Source: Mogibacterium sp. (GTDB taxonomy: Bacteria; Bacillota; Clostridia; Peptostreptococcales; Anaerovoracaceae). Taken from it: 64,000 bases of DNA. The translations under genes were made by a program, and so were the position numbers. Below are positions 9,050 to 17,364 of the stretch, piece after piece. Where the stretch lies: the NCBI GenBank assembly GCA_017434025.1, contig JAFRGC010000054.1, positions 1 through 64,000 on the forward strand. Direction: 5' to 3'. The notes below the pieces were generated by a model, which worked only from the letters and a program-made list of their open reading frames with translations, did no database searches and was not told where the DNA came from. The first letter of the stretch is position 1; each line of letters starts with the position of its first letter.

Positions 9050-9829
9050 ATGAAAGTCAATGGCGTGAAAGTCAAATTGACGCCTGTCAGCACACTGCAT
9101 TATATACGGCTCGTGTACCGGTCAGCGCTGCTGATCGCGTTCCTGATCCTGTACATCATGTACAGGTTCCGCGGGGGAGACAGGGTAGAGCATATCATCG
9201 AGAGCCGGCCGGCGATCATCATTATCATCTGGGCGGTTTTCACCTTGGAGATGATCATGCGGTTCTTCCCGTTCAAGCTGGAGAGCCCGGGGTGCCAGAA
9301 GATGTTTGCCCGCAATTACGCCAAGACCGGATCCACCAGTATCGAGATCCGTGACAACAATGCTGTGATGCTCGTTGCCCTGATATGGATCCTGTTCAAC
9401 GGAATGTTCGGGGCGATGCACATGCTGGGCTGGCTCGACGACGGGATCATGTTCCTGCTCTGTCTCGTCTATTCTGTATGCGACGTTATCTGCATTCTGT
9501 TCTTCTGCCCGTTCCAGACCTGGTTCCTTAAGAACAAATGCTGCAGTACATGCCGCATATACAACTGGGACTATGCGATGATGTTCACTCCGTTGTTCTT
9601 CATCAAGAAATACTACACATGGAGCCTGCTGCTGATGTCGCTGGCGCTCATGCTGAGGTGGGAGATCACATTCTACAAGCATCCTGAGAGATTCACAGAT
9701 TCGACCAATGCTTATCTGAGATGCAGCAACTGCTCGGAGAAACTGTGCACACACAAGAACCAGCTCAAGAAACTGTGGAAGGATATCGCGGAATTCACAG
9801 AGAAGCGTATCGCTGATCTGAAGCAATAG
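9050..9829 (+). CDS. Integral membrane protein of unknown function, cysteine-rich
   Basis: I do not recognise the family. The 259-residue protein has about six hydrophobic segments (around 20-40, 55-72, 105-125, 130-152, 178-195 and 198-212). Several cysteine pairs lie at predicted loops: NKCCSTCRIYNWDY around 165-178 and YLRCSNCSEKLCTHK near 230-244. The pairs resemble metal or Fe-S ligands and face the same side as the charged C-terminus. The start is the ATG behind gggggaa, 24 bases inside a longer open frame. It stands alone between the thiT terminator and the repetitive protein gene, with about 220 bases of noncoding DNA in front. Confidence 0.6.
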   Translation: MKVNGVKVKLTPVSTLHYIRLVYRSALLIAFLILYIMYRFRGGDRVEHIIESRPAIIIIIWAVFTLEMIMRFFPFKLESPGCQKMFARNYAKTGSTSIEIRDNNAVMLVALIWILFNGMFGAMHMLGWLDDGIMFLLCLVYSVCDVICILFFCPFQTWFLKNKCCSTCRIYNWDYAMMFTPLFFIKKYYTWSLLLMSLALMLRWEITFYKHPERFTDSTNAYLRCSNCSEKLCTHKNQLKKLWKDIAEFTEKRIADLKQ

Positions 9830-9878
9830 ACCTGCTGCAGCAGCAGCATACATTGCTGTATGGAAACAATATCAATTG

Positions 9879-9887
9879 TGGTATAAT
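9879..9887 (+). promoter_or_regulatory. Extended -10 promoter for the repetitive helical protein
   Basis: TGGTATAAT is an extended -10 element (TG, one base, TATAAT) 60 bases before the start codon. No good -35 hexamer is visible at the right distance. Confidence 0.5.
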
Positions 9888-9946
9888 TACACCGATAACA
9901 ACCAACGCAAACACTTAGTTCTTACAACAGGGACAGGAGGTAGACA

Positions 9947-10624
9947 ATGGCAACCAGAGAAACAATCGATAAAGTCAAATCCCTTCTTGAAGGACACTGC
10001 TACGGACCGCTCAAGGAAGCTGCAGAGAAATGGCTTGCGGTAGCTGACGAGAAGTACGGCGATAAGTTCGACGAGCTCAAGGAGAAAGCCGGCGATGCTT
10101 ACGAGAAACTCGAAGACTTCGCAGACAAGTATTCAGATGCATCCATCAAAGTAAGCGAGAAGATGGCAGAGGTCAGCGACAAGCTCGGCGATGCTTATGA
10201 CAAGCTGTCCGAGAAAGCCGGCCCTGCATTTGATAAGCTCGGTGATCTTGCTGATAAGTATTCAGATGCATCCATCAAAGCGGGAGAGAAGATATCGGAA
10301 GTCAGCGACAAGCTCGGCGATGCTTATGACAAGCTGGCTGACAAGGCTGCTCCGACCAAGGAAAAGATCCTCGAAGGAGAACTCGTCAAGCAGCTCAAGG
10401 AAGGCATCTGTACAGTCGGCGATCTGCTCGACACATTCGGTGACAAAGACGCTGCAGATAAGTTCGGCGAGGAATTTGCCACTAAGATGAAAGAGCATGC
10501 CAATGCTCTGAAGGAGAAAGGCGAACAGTTCTGCGACTGCGATGCGTGCAAGAAGGCAAGATCGATCCTCAAGGACTTCGGCGAAGATATCGAAGAGGCG
10601 TTCGGAGACAAGAAGGAAGAATAA
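9947..10624 (+). CDS. Repetitive amphipathic-helix protein of unknown function
   Basis: A 225-residue, very hydrophilic Lys/Asp/Glu/Ala-rich protein with no signal peptide or membrane segment. Residues 59-101 and 102-144 are two copies of a 43-residue unit (starting ADKYSDASIK and containing SDKLGDAYDKL); residues 33-58 look like a third, diverged unit. The heptad/undecad-like spacing suggests long amphipathic helices as in YtxH, LEA or phasin-like proteins, but I cannot assign a family. The C-terminal third differs and has a CDCDACKKA cysteine motif near 196-204, a possible metal or redox site. An aggagg Shine-Dalgarno and an extended -10 suggest good expression. Confidence 0.7.
   Translation: MATRETIDKVKSLLEGHCYGPLKEAAEKWLAVADEKYGDKFDELKEKAGDAYEKLEDFADKYSDASIKVSEKMAEVSDKLGDAYDKLSEKAGPAFDKLGDLADKYSDASIKAGEKISEVSDKLGDAYDKLADKAAPTKEKILEGELVKQLKEGICTVGDLLDTFGDKDAADKFGEEFATKMKEHANALKEKGEQFCDCDACKKARSILKDFGEDIEEAFGDKKEE
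10121..10378 (+). repeat. Two in-frame 129-base direct repeats
   Basis: Two adjacent copies at a period of 129 bases. The block aagtattcagatgcatcc is identical at 10127 and 10256, as is agcgacaagctcggcgatgc further on. They encode the 43-residue units of the protein above and diverge mostly at their 3' ends. Confidence 0.9.
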
Positions 10625-10649
10625 CGATACAAGAAGGAAGAATAACGAT
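10608..10649 (+). repeat. 21-base perfect tandem duplication spanning a stop codon
   Basis: The block 10608-10628 (starting acaagaagga and including the taa stop) is repeated exactly at 10629-10649. The second copy lies in the 3' untranslated region, so the protein is unaffected. It looks like recent slippage. Confidence 0.95.
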
Positions 10650-10672
10650 CTACATCATTAATACATCAAAAG

Positions 10673-10702
10673 AGCCGCGTGCGTGAGACGTACGCGGCTT
10701 TG
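10673..10702 (+). terminator. Intrinsic terminator after the repetitive protein gene
   Basis: A 12-bp stem with one G-T pair (AGCCGCGTGCGT / ACGTACGCGGCT) and a 3-base loop, followed by a short T-run. It lies between convergent genes and may also serve the minus-strand gene. Confidence 0.85.
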
Positions 10703-10727
10703 TTGTATGCAGATAAGTTGCGGCGGT

Positions 10728-11603
10728 TCAGAACGTGATGCCGAGGAGGTCTATGAGCAGTCCCCATGCGACACCGGATCCGTACAGTACAGCAATCACT
10801 CTGAAGTTCTCCGCCTGGTGTCTGTTGGTCCTGAGGAGAACGAGAACGCCGACGCCTGCTCCTACGAGCAGTCCGGTCATCATCTGACCTGCTGTGAGCA
10901 GCCCTTCGAGATACAGCTGTGTTATCACGACGGAAGCGGCACAGTTTGGGATCAGGCCGATGAGACCTGAGAGGAACACTCCGAGGACCGGGATCCCGGT
11001 CATGAACGAGGCCATAGCCTGCTTGCCGATAAAACCTACCAGCAGACTGATGACAAGCGAGATGATGAAGATGAAACCGGTGATCTTCAGGGTGTGGACC
11101 AGCGCGGAATGCAGGATCCCGCCTTCTTCGTCCTCACAACCGCAGTGCTCCTGTTCACAGAGATCGTGGATGTGCTTATGCGTGCGGAACGTATAATTGA
11201 TGATCCTTACGGTCATGTCGGCAATGACGCCCGTGATGAGAGCGATGATGAATTTGGCGGCAAGGATCTTGCCGATCGTCTGCGCGCTTACGGACGATGA
11301 GATGAAGATCGGGACCATTTCGTCAGAAGTCGACAGGAACACAGCGAGTATCGTGCCGACCGTGATGACACCGCCTGAATACAGGCTGGCTGCCGCTGCA
11401 GAGAAGCCGCACTGCGGTATGATACCGACAGCAGAGCCGAGCACCGGTCCGAATTTGCCGATACGCGAAAGCATGGCAACAGACTGTTCCTCAGTCCTGC
11501 GCTCCATCCATTCCATCGCGAGATAGGTGATGAAGAGGAAAGGGATCAGTGTCACCGTGTCTTTGATGGTATCCATGATCGCTTCTATAATGATTTCTGT
11601 CAT
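10728..11603 (-). CDS. Putative 10-TM metal/arsenic exporter (ArsP_2-like, 'putative manganese transporter')
   Basis: A 291-residue polytopic protein with two repeated halves, each with a Pro-Gln/Asn-Cys motif in a membrane helix: GIIPQCGFSAAAASLYSGG (about 59-77) and GLIPNCAASVVITQLYLEG (about 214-232). This paired pattern matches the family annotated as putative heavy-metal exporter. The central loop is charged and rich in His and Cys (HKHIHDLCEQEHCGCEDEE), a plausible metal-binding site. The substrate is unproven; arsenicals and manganese have been suggested for relatives. The ribosome-binding site is weak. A -10-like TATAAT lies on the minus strand at 11637-11632. I see no manganese riboswitch in the short space upstream. 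Confidence 0.8.
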   Translation of the reverse strand: MTEIIIEAIMDTIKDTVTLIPFLFITYLAMEWMERRTEEQSVAMLSRIGKFGPVLGSAVGIIPQCGFSAAAASLYSGGVITVGTILAVFLSTSDEMVPIFISSSVSAQTIGKILAAKFIIALITGVIADMTVRIINYTFRTHKHIHDLCEQEHCGCEDEEGGILHSALVHTLKITGFIFIISLVISLLVGFIGKQAMASFMTGIPVLGVFLSGLIGLIPNCAASVVITQLYLEGLLTAGQMMTGLLVGAGVGVLVLLRTNRHQAENFRVIAVLYGSGVAWGLLIDLLGITF

Positions 11604-11739
11604 ATCTGCGTTATTATAATGGAACTCGGGGGATTATACAAGGGAAAAGCAGGGGCAGATATCGAGCAAAAAGCTTTGCACACAGGGGCGATTTATCATA
11701 ACATAGTGGTAACGAATTTTAGCATAAGAGGCATGATAT

Positions 11740-12141
11740 ATGGGCAAAACGACAAGAGTGGTTGCGGCGATCATCCGTGACGGCGGACGGATCTTCGCGA
11801 CACAGAGAGGATATGGCGACTACAAGGACTGGTGGGAATTTCCGGGAGGCAAGATCGAACCCGGGGAGACACCGGAGGAAGCGCTGCGCCGCGAGATCAG
11901 GGAAGAACTCAACACAGAGATCGCGATCGATGGCTATCTCATGACGGTAGAATATGATTACCCTAAGTTCCATCTCATCATGGACTGCTACATGTGCAGT
12001 GTGGTGAGCGGTGAACTCGAACTGATAGAACACGAATCGGCAGCCTGGCTCGGCAGGGAAGAGCTCGATACTGTTCAGTGGCTGCCTTCGGATACAGTGA
12101 TCATCGATAAACTCAAACAGGAAGTACTGGCAGATCAGTAA
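11740..12141 (+). CDS. mutT: (d)NTP pyrophosphohydrolase, MutT/Nudix
   Basis: A 133-residue protein, the usual size of MutT. The Nudix box is complete: GGKIEPGETPEEALRREI followed by REEL (about 36-57). The N-terminus (VVAAIIRDGGRIFATQRG) and the DWWEFPGGK stretch are typical of 8-oxo-dGTP diphosphatases, which remove oxidised nucleotides from the pool. The end, VQWLPSDTVIIDKLK, also fits. The start follows aagagg. GH3 follows after 28 bases on the same strand, but no functional link is evident. Confidence 0.9.
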   Translation: MGKTTRVVAAIIRDGGRIFATQRGYGDYKDWWEFPGGKIEPGETPEEALRREIREELNTEIAIDGYLMTVEYDYPKFHLIMDCYMCSVVSGELELIEHESAAWLGREELDTVQWLPSDTVIIDKLKQEVLADQ

Positions 12142-12169
12142 AACAAGTATTCAGGAAGAGGTAACAGGA

Positions 12170-14623
12170 ATGAACCAGTATGAAAAAGATAACATTGGCA
12201 GACTCAGGCCATATCTGGCTGAGTGTACGGTGCTGCTGAAGAAGAACGGCAGATTCCCGCTGGAAGGGCCGTGCAGACTGGCGGCATACGGAAGCGGTGT
12301 CAGGTTTACCGTCAAGGGCGGGACAGGTTCCGGTGAAGTGAACTCCAGGTATTTCGTCAACGTGGAAGACGGGCTGAAAGAAGCGGGCTTCGATGTCGTT
12401 GGAGGAGAATGGTCTGAAGCGTACGCGCTCTTCGAGGAAGGGGCCAGGAAGGCTTTCTATGCAGACATCAAAGAACGGGCAAGGCGCGAGAAACTCAACC
12501 CGATCGCTGCTTCTATGGGTGCTGTGATGAAAGCGCCGGAATGCAGTATCCCTATGGATCTGACCTGTGACGCGGCGATCTACGTAGTGTCCAGGATCTC
12601 AGGAGAAGGCAACGACAGGCTGCCTGAGAAAGGCGATTTCAAGCTGACGGACAGCGAGGTCAGGGACATCCTGACGCTGAACTCAGCATACGATAAGTTC
12701 ATGCTGGTCATCAATGCGGGAGGTCCTGTAGATCTCATGCCTGTCATGGAGGCGGGGAATATCCTCGTGCTGTCCCAGCTCGGCGTCGAGACGGGAAGCG
12801 CTCTGGCGGACATCCTGCTCGGCAAGGCATATCCGTCCGGCAAGCTCGCAACGACCTGGTCGATGATCGAGGATTACAGCACCGCAGGTGATTTTGGCCT
12901 GAGAGATGATACGTGTTACAGAGAGGGTATCTATGTAGGATACAGATACTTCGATGCTTTCGGCGCGGAGCCGCTGTTCCCGTTTGGCTATGGTCTGGGG
13001 TATACGGACTTCGCGGTTGAGACTTGCGAGATCAAGGTCAGCGGCCTCAAGGCATGCGTCAATGTCAAAGTGACAAACACAGGCGGCCACCGCGGCAAAG
13101 AAGCCCCGCAGGTATATGTATCCTGTCCGCCGGGCAAGCTAGACAAAGAGAAGAAGAGTCTTGCGGGGTTCGCCAAAACACCGGAACTCGCTCCGGGAGA
13201 GACCGCTACAGTCGGCATAGAGGTCGACCTGCGGAACATCGCGAGCTACGATGAGGGCCGTGCCGCATATGTGCTGGAGCGCGGAGACTATATCGTGCTC
13301 GTCGGAACGAGCAGTGCTGACGCATCCCCTGCGGCAGTCCTCAGGCTGGCAGAGGACGTGAACGTCAGGCAGGCGCATAACTGGTTTGGCAGCACGGGAT
13401 TCGAGGATATCCGCAACATAACGGAGCGGAATTACGATACAGAAGGGCTTCCGGTGTACGAACTTGACCCTGGTAAGGAAGAAGAATGCGTCGGGAATGG
13501 TGCGAACGATAACATAGATATCGTCAATTCAGACGGCCGCAGAAAATCTGCCATCCGGCACATGAGTCTGGACTATATGACAGACGAAGATCTGGCTTAT
13601 CTCAACATTGGCGGGTTCGATCCTAAGGTCTCTCTGTCGAGTGTGATCGGCGATTCGTCCAGCAAAGTCGCCGGAGCAGCCGGCGAGACGACCAAACTGC
13701 TGGAAGGTATGGGATTCCCGTCGATCGTCATGGCTGACGGACCGGCAGGAGTGAGGATCTCGCGGAAGTACTACGAGGACAAGGATGGCAAGCACACCAT
13801 TGGATCGCCGCTGCCTGAGAGCATGGCGGAGATGCTTCCGGCGCCGGTCAAGATGGTTCTTGGCAGAGAGAAGGTCAAGAAGGGTGTCGAAGTCCATGAG
13901 CAGTTCTGCACTGCGATACCGATCGCGACTGCTGTAGCCCAGAGCTTCAATACAGAATTTGCGGAGGTGTGCGGAGATATCGTAGCGTCCGAGATGGAGA
14001 TCTACGGGATCGATCTGTGGCTGGCTCCGGCTCTCAATATCCACAGAAGTGTTCTGTGCGGGCGTAACTTCGAGTACTACTCCGAGGATCCGCTGGTCAG
14101 CGGCAAGTTCGCTGCTGCTATCACGAGGGGCGTCCAGAAGCATCACGGGTGCGGAGTGACGATCAAGCATTTTGCCGCCAACAATCAGGAGACGAACCGT
14201 TACGCCAGCAACAGTGTCATCAGCGAGAGGGCGCTCAGAGAGATCTACCTGAGGGGCTTTGAGATCTGCGTGAGAGAGTCTGATCCGATGGCTGTCATGA
14301 CCTCCTACAATCTGCTCAACGGGGAGCACACTTCGGAGAGCAGAGCGCTGACGACAGAGGTGCTTTACAAAGAGTTCGGATTTGACGGACTCGTCATGAC
14401 TGACTGGGTGATCGGGGGAGATCTGCTGCTCGCGAAAGGCTCGAAGTACGGCACGCCGGATCCTGCCAAAGTCGCAGCGGCAGGATGCAGCTGCTTCATG
14501 CCTGGCCGCAAGAACGACCACAAGCAGATGCTCGACGGACTCAGGCAGGGCACTGTGACTGCCGAACAGCTCAAGTGGAATGCCGGCAGACTCATCAGAG
14601 TTCTGGAGAGGTTAGGAAAATAA
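12170..14623 (+). CDS. Glycoside hydrolase family 3 protein, C-domain-first architecture
   Basis: An 817-residue cytoplasmic enzyme; no signal peptide. The domain order is swapped relative to most GH3 enzymes: the alpha/beta sandwich C-domain comes first (about 10-275, ending near LFPFGYGLGYTDF), then a fibronectin type III-like domain (about 280-390, GKEAPQVYVS, LAPGETATV), then the TIM barrel (about 470-815). The barrel contains VMADGPAGVR, RNFEYYSEDP, KHFAANNQETNR and FDGLVMTDW with the predicted nucleophile Asp. This arrangement is known from beta-glucosidases of gut Clostridia. Substrate, beta-glucoside or similar, is not determined. Start follows aagaggtaacagga. Confidence 0.9.
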   Translation: MNQYEKDNIGRLRPYLAECTVLLKKNGRFPLEGPCRLAAYGSGVRFTVKGGTGSGEVNSRYFVNVEDGLKEAGFDVVGGEWSEAYALFEEGARKAFYADIKERARREKLNPIAASMGAVMKAPECSIPMDLTCDAAIYVVSRISGEGNDRLPEKGDFKLTDSEVRDILTLNSAYDKFMLVINAGGPVDLMPVMEAGNILVLSQLGVETGSALADILLGKAYPSGKLATTWSMIEDYSTAGDFGLRDDTCYREGIYVGYRYFDAFGAEPLFPFGYGLGYTDFAVETCEIKVSGLKACVNVKVTNTGGHRGKEAPQVYVSCPPGKLDKEKKSLAGFAKTPELAPGETATVGIEVDLRNIASYDEGRAAYVLERGDYIVLVGTSSADASPAAVLRLAEDVNVRQAHNWFGSTGFEDIRNITERNYDTEGLPVYELDPGKEEECVGNGANDNIDIVNSDGRRKSAIRHMSLDYMTDEDLAYLNIGGFDPKVSLSSVIGDSSSKVAGAAGETTKLLEGMGFPSIVMADGPAGVRISRKYYEDKDGKHTIGSPLPESMAEMLPAPVKMVLGREKVKKGVEVHEQFCTAIPIATAVAQSFNTEFAEVCGDIVASEMEIYGIDLWLAPALNIHRSVLCGRNFEYYSEDPLVSGKFAAAITRGVQKHHGCGVTIKHFAANNQETNRYASNSVISERALREIYLRGFEICVRESDPMAVMTSYNLLNGEHTSESRALTTEVLYKEFGFDGLVMTDWVIGGDLLLAKGSKYGTPDPAKVAAAGCSCFMPGRKNDHKQMLDGLRQGTVTAEQLKWNAGRLIRVLERLGK

Positions 14624-14631
14624 GACAACAG

Positions 14632-14684
14632 AAAACGAGCATATTGCCGGTATAGCGAATTGCATGCGGAGGTATGCTCGTTTT
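14632..14684. terminator. Convergent terminator hairpin
   Basis: A 12-bp perfect stem, AAAACGAGCATA / TATGCTCGTTTT, with a 29-base loop. It has A-rich and T-rich flanks, so it can work in both directions between GH3 and the minus-strand fusion gene. Confidence 0.7.
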
Positions 14685-14696
14685 GATTGTGGTTTG

Positions 14697-17180
14697 TTAT
14701 TTCTCTTTCGGTACGAAATAGCGGTGATAGTTGCGGATGCTCCTGAGATCGGCTTTGGCGTTGATCAGCATCCGTTTTACATTGCGGTCATGTGCTTTGG
14801 CGAAAGTCCCTCCGCACTTGCCCTGGCGGATCAGCCTGATCGCGTGGTCACGCTGCTCCCGGTTCTCGATATACCTGTAGATGACCGGCAGAGGAACGTC
14901 TGCCCACAGGCATTCATTGTACGACCGGACTGTCTGGGCAGGTGTGTGATAAACGACATCATCGACAACGCAGCGGGCGAGGTTGTGGCCTGCCAAAGTG
15001 ACATAGTAGCTGCTCCTGCCCATGCGCGGATTGAAGTCGAAGACTTTGAAGATGCCGTCACGGCTGTCGTACTTGAGATCGAGATTGAAGTATCCAAGAT
15101 ACGGGATGGACTCCAGGAGTTTCTCGACCGTGTCGTAGACTCTGTCATCGCCGCCTGTGAGGATCACGTTGTAGTTGCCGATCGCCATCGGATAGTAATC
15201 TTCGAGCAGAGGATGCCCCATCGAGAGGAGAGCGACCGTACCGTCAGACCTCTTATATCCGTTGACGACTCGCATGTTATCGTCACTTCCAGGGATGAAC
15301 TCCTGGATGATCATCGTGCCGGAATAACCCGCGCCGTAAGTGCTGTTGACTGCAGCGATCAGGTCTTCGCGGTCCTGCAGGATGAAGGCTTTCTTCTGGC
15401 CTTCGAACGGGTGAGCGTAATAATCATCGGCATCATCCGGTTTGAGGACGACAGGGAAGTCGAATGGAAGTTCAGGCAGCCGGGTGTCTTTGATCAGGAT
15501 CGTTCCCGGATACGGGATGCCGGACTGCTCGCAGTACTGGTAAAGCCTGACTTTGGAATTGACGGCATCTACGGATTCGTAGTCCGGGCACACCGGAGTG
15601 TACACGGGATCCAGGCGGTCCTTGACACTCGCCAGGATGCGCGTGTAATTGTCGCCGCACGATATGAGCACAGCTTTGGTACCGTAGTACTTCGGTGCTT
15701 CTTCGTTGAGGATGCGCACGAAGTTCTCCGGATCGCCAAAATCTTTATTGCATATGACATTGACGAATTTGGAGTTCGACGACTGCGGCAGCGGGATGCG
15801 TCCGTAGGCGACACTGGTGATGCCATACGCCTCGTAGAACGAGCGTGCCATATTATATACGTTAGTCTCCGTTCCGAGGAGGATCGGGATGAAATCTGCT
15901 TTGTTCATTTCTGCTGCGTTTGCTGATGGTTGTACGGACCCGTGCGAACTGCCGTCCAGGACCGTTTTGACGATAGCGGATATCTGCTGCGCGGCATCAG
16001 TCTCCTGTCCGGTCGGCAGCAGCAGGATACCCTTGGCGATGCGCGATGCGGCAGGGCAGTCGCGGACAGCCTGCTCCAGTGAATAACGTTCAGGATCGGT
16101 GACTCCCGGGAACAGAAGAGGTCTGCCCCAGGTGCTGCTGTAGTATCCTGCATCGGCAAGAGCCTGAACTGCGCGCTCGGCTGTCTCCTGCGATCCTGTG
16201 ATCAGAGGGAACCAGAGCAGCGGACGGATCGTCGATACTGCCGCAGGGATCATCTCAGGCTGATCACTGAATTCATTGAGATAGCAGGCGACTGCCGTCT
16301 GTCTGCGCGCTTCATTGCTGTTGATACCGTCCAGAGCAGCAAGCACGCGGCGGATGACTTCATCGCCCGGCACCGAAGGTTCGAGCAGAATATCTCCTGC
16401 GAGCTCCGCGGACGAAACCGCAGGGATGAACCTGCGTCTCGCGGTCCAGTGATCGCGGAGAGGTCTGCGGATCTTAGCCGGCAGGTGATTGAGGATCCGG
16501 ATGCGGGTGATGTACTGAGGGACCGATCTGCTGACCCTGCGGTCTGCAGCCGGAAGACCGGCAAGATGCGCTCTGATCCGATCTCCCAGAACGGTATCTG
16601 CCATATCCGGATCGATCCACACCGCAGCGCCGAACGATGTACGGAGCATCTTCTCGACGCCGAAAGAGTGTACGGAAATGTCACACAGCGGCTTGCCGGC
16701 CTCGTCTCTGGCCATTCGGCCCGCGCAGTGAGCGCAGTCCTCGACCAGCAGAATGCCGGATCCGTTTCCGGATGCTCCGGACTTAGCGGAGGTGGTGCCC
16801 CGGACGATGTCTCGGATCTCTCTGACCCTGTTATCATCCCATATACCGTAAGTATGCTGGAGTATGACAGCCCGGGTGTCACCGGCGATCGCTGCCTTCA
16901 GTGCAGCAGGGTCCAGTGACAGGTCATGATCACTGATGTCACAGTACAGCGGCTTCATGCCGGCTGCCAGGATCGATTCCGGAACCGTGGAACAGGTGAA
17001 CGGCTGCGCGATGATGCTGCCATCGCCGTTCCTGCTGCGGATCTCCTCGAAGACGACCTGCATCGCTTCGCGCGCACGGAACGTCAGGAACCAGTCCTCC
17101 GGTTCAGTCTTGGTCCTGCGCGCTATGAAATCTCTGAGAGCCTTGCCGTTGGCAGGCTCGTTAAGTCTTATATCACTCAT
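14697..17180 (-). CDS. Fusion of DegT/DnrJ-like PLP aminotransferase and D-aspartate-ligase-like ATP-grasp enzyme
   Basis: An 827-residue, two-part protein. Residues 1-405 form a fold type I PLP-enzyme domain resembling the DegT/DnrJ/EryC1 family: FTCSTVPESILAAGMKPLYC, VEDCAHCAGR (Asp148 expected to face the PLP ring nitrogen) and DISVHSFGVEKML with the predicted Schiff-base Lys177. After a Ser/Gly/Ala linker, residues 425-827 begin MNKADFIPILLGTETNVYN and continue MARSFYEAYG, as in the D-aspartate ligase (Aslfm) family. The ATP-grasp features VVLKPDDADDYYAHPFEG, FIPGSDDN and VFDFNPRMGRSSYY follow. Such ligases attach D-Asp to the lysine side chain of peptidoglycan precursors. Supplying and ligating a wall amino acid is inferred; the substrates are unproven. 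The Shine-Dalgarno site is weak (agggt). Confidence 0.75.
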   Translation of the reverse strand: MSDIRLNEPANGKALRDFIARRTKTEPEDWFLTFRAREAMQVVFEEIRSRNGDGSIIAQPFTCSTVPESILAAGMKPLYCDISDHDLSLDPAALKAAIAGDTRAVILQHTYGIWDDNRVREIRDIVRGTTSAKSGASGNGSGILLVEDCAHCAGRMARDEAGKPLCDISVHSFGVEKMLRTSFGAAVWIDPDMADTVLGDRIRAHLAGLPAADRRVSRSVPQYITRIRILNHLPAKIRRPLRDHWTARRRFIPAVSSAELAGDILLEPSVPGDEVIRRVLAALDGINSNEARRQTAVACYLNEFSDQPEMIPAAVSTIRPLLWFPLITGSQETAERAVQALADAGYYSSTWGRPLLFPGVTDPERYSLEQAVRDCPAASRIAKGILLLPTGQETDAAQQISAIVKTVLDGSSHGSVQPSANAAEMNKADFIPILLGTETNVYNMARSFYEAYGITSVAYGRIPLPQSSNSKFVNVICNKDFGDPENFVRILNEEAPKYYGTKAVLISCGDNYTRILASVKDRLDPVYTPVCPDYESVDAVNSKVRLYQYCEQSGIPYPGTILIKDTRLPELPFDFPVVLKPDDADDYYAHPFEGQKKAFILQDREDLIAAVNSTYGAGYSGTMIIQEFIPGSDDNMRVVNGYKRSDGTVALLSMGHPLLEDYYPMAIGNYNVILTGGDDRVYDTVEKLLESIPYLGYFNLDLKYDSRDGIFKVFDFNPRMGRSSYYVTLAGHNLARCVVDDVVYHTPAQTVRSYNECLWADVPLPVIYRYIENREQRDHAIRLIRQGKCGGTFAKAHDRNVKRMLINAKADLRSIRNYHRYFVPKEK

Positions 17181-17364
17181 ACGAATACCCTGGATATGAA
17201 TAATTTGGGTGCGTTCAGCCCCTGAATGTGAAGGGCCGGTTCGCCAGATATCAGATATATAATATCAAACGGCAACCGGCTTTACAATCTGACGGGCAGT
17301 TTGACGGAGCTGCCTTGAGGTGGTATTTTTTTATCAGAAAGTATAGATGAATGAGGAGTGAATA

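Noticed and set aside
10121..10378. CRISPR-like array from the two 129-base repeats
   Set aside because: Only two adjacent in-frame repeats that encode protein; no short regularly spaced repeats with unique spacers anywhere in the window.
11604..11739. Manganese (yybP-ykoY) riboswitch upstream of the putative metal exporter
   Set aside because: The conserved helices and loop sequences are not visible in the short intergenic region.
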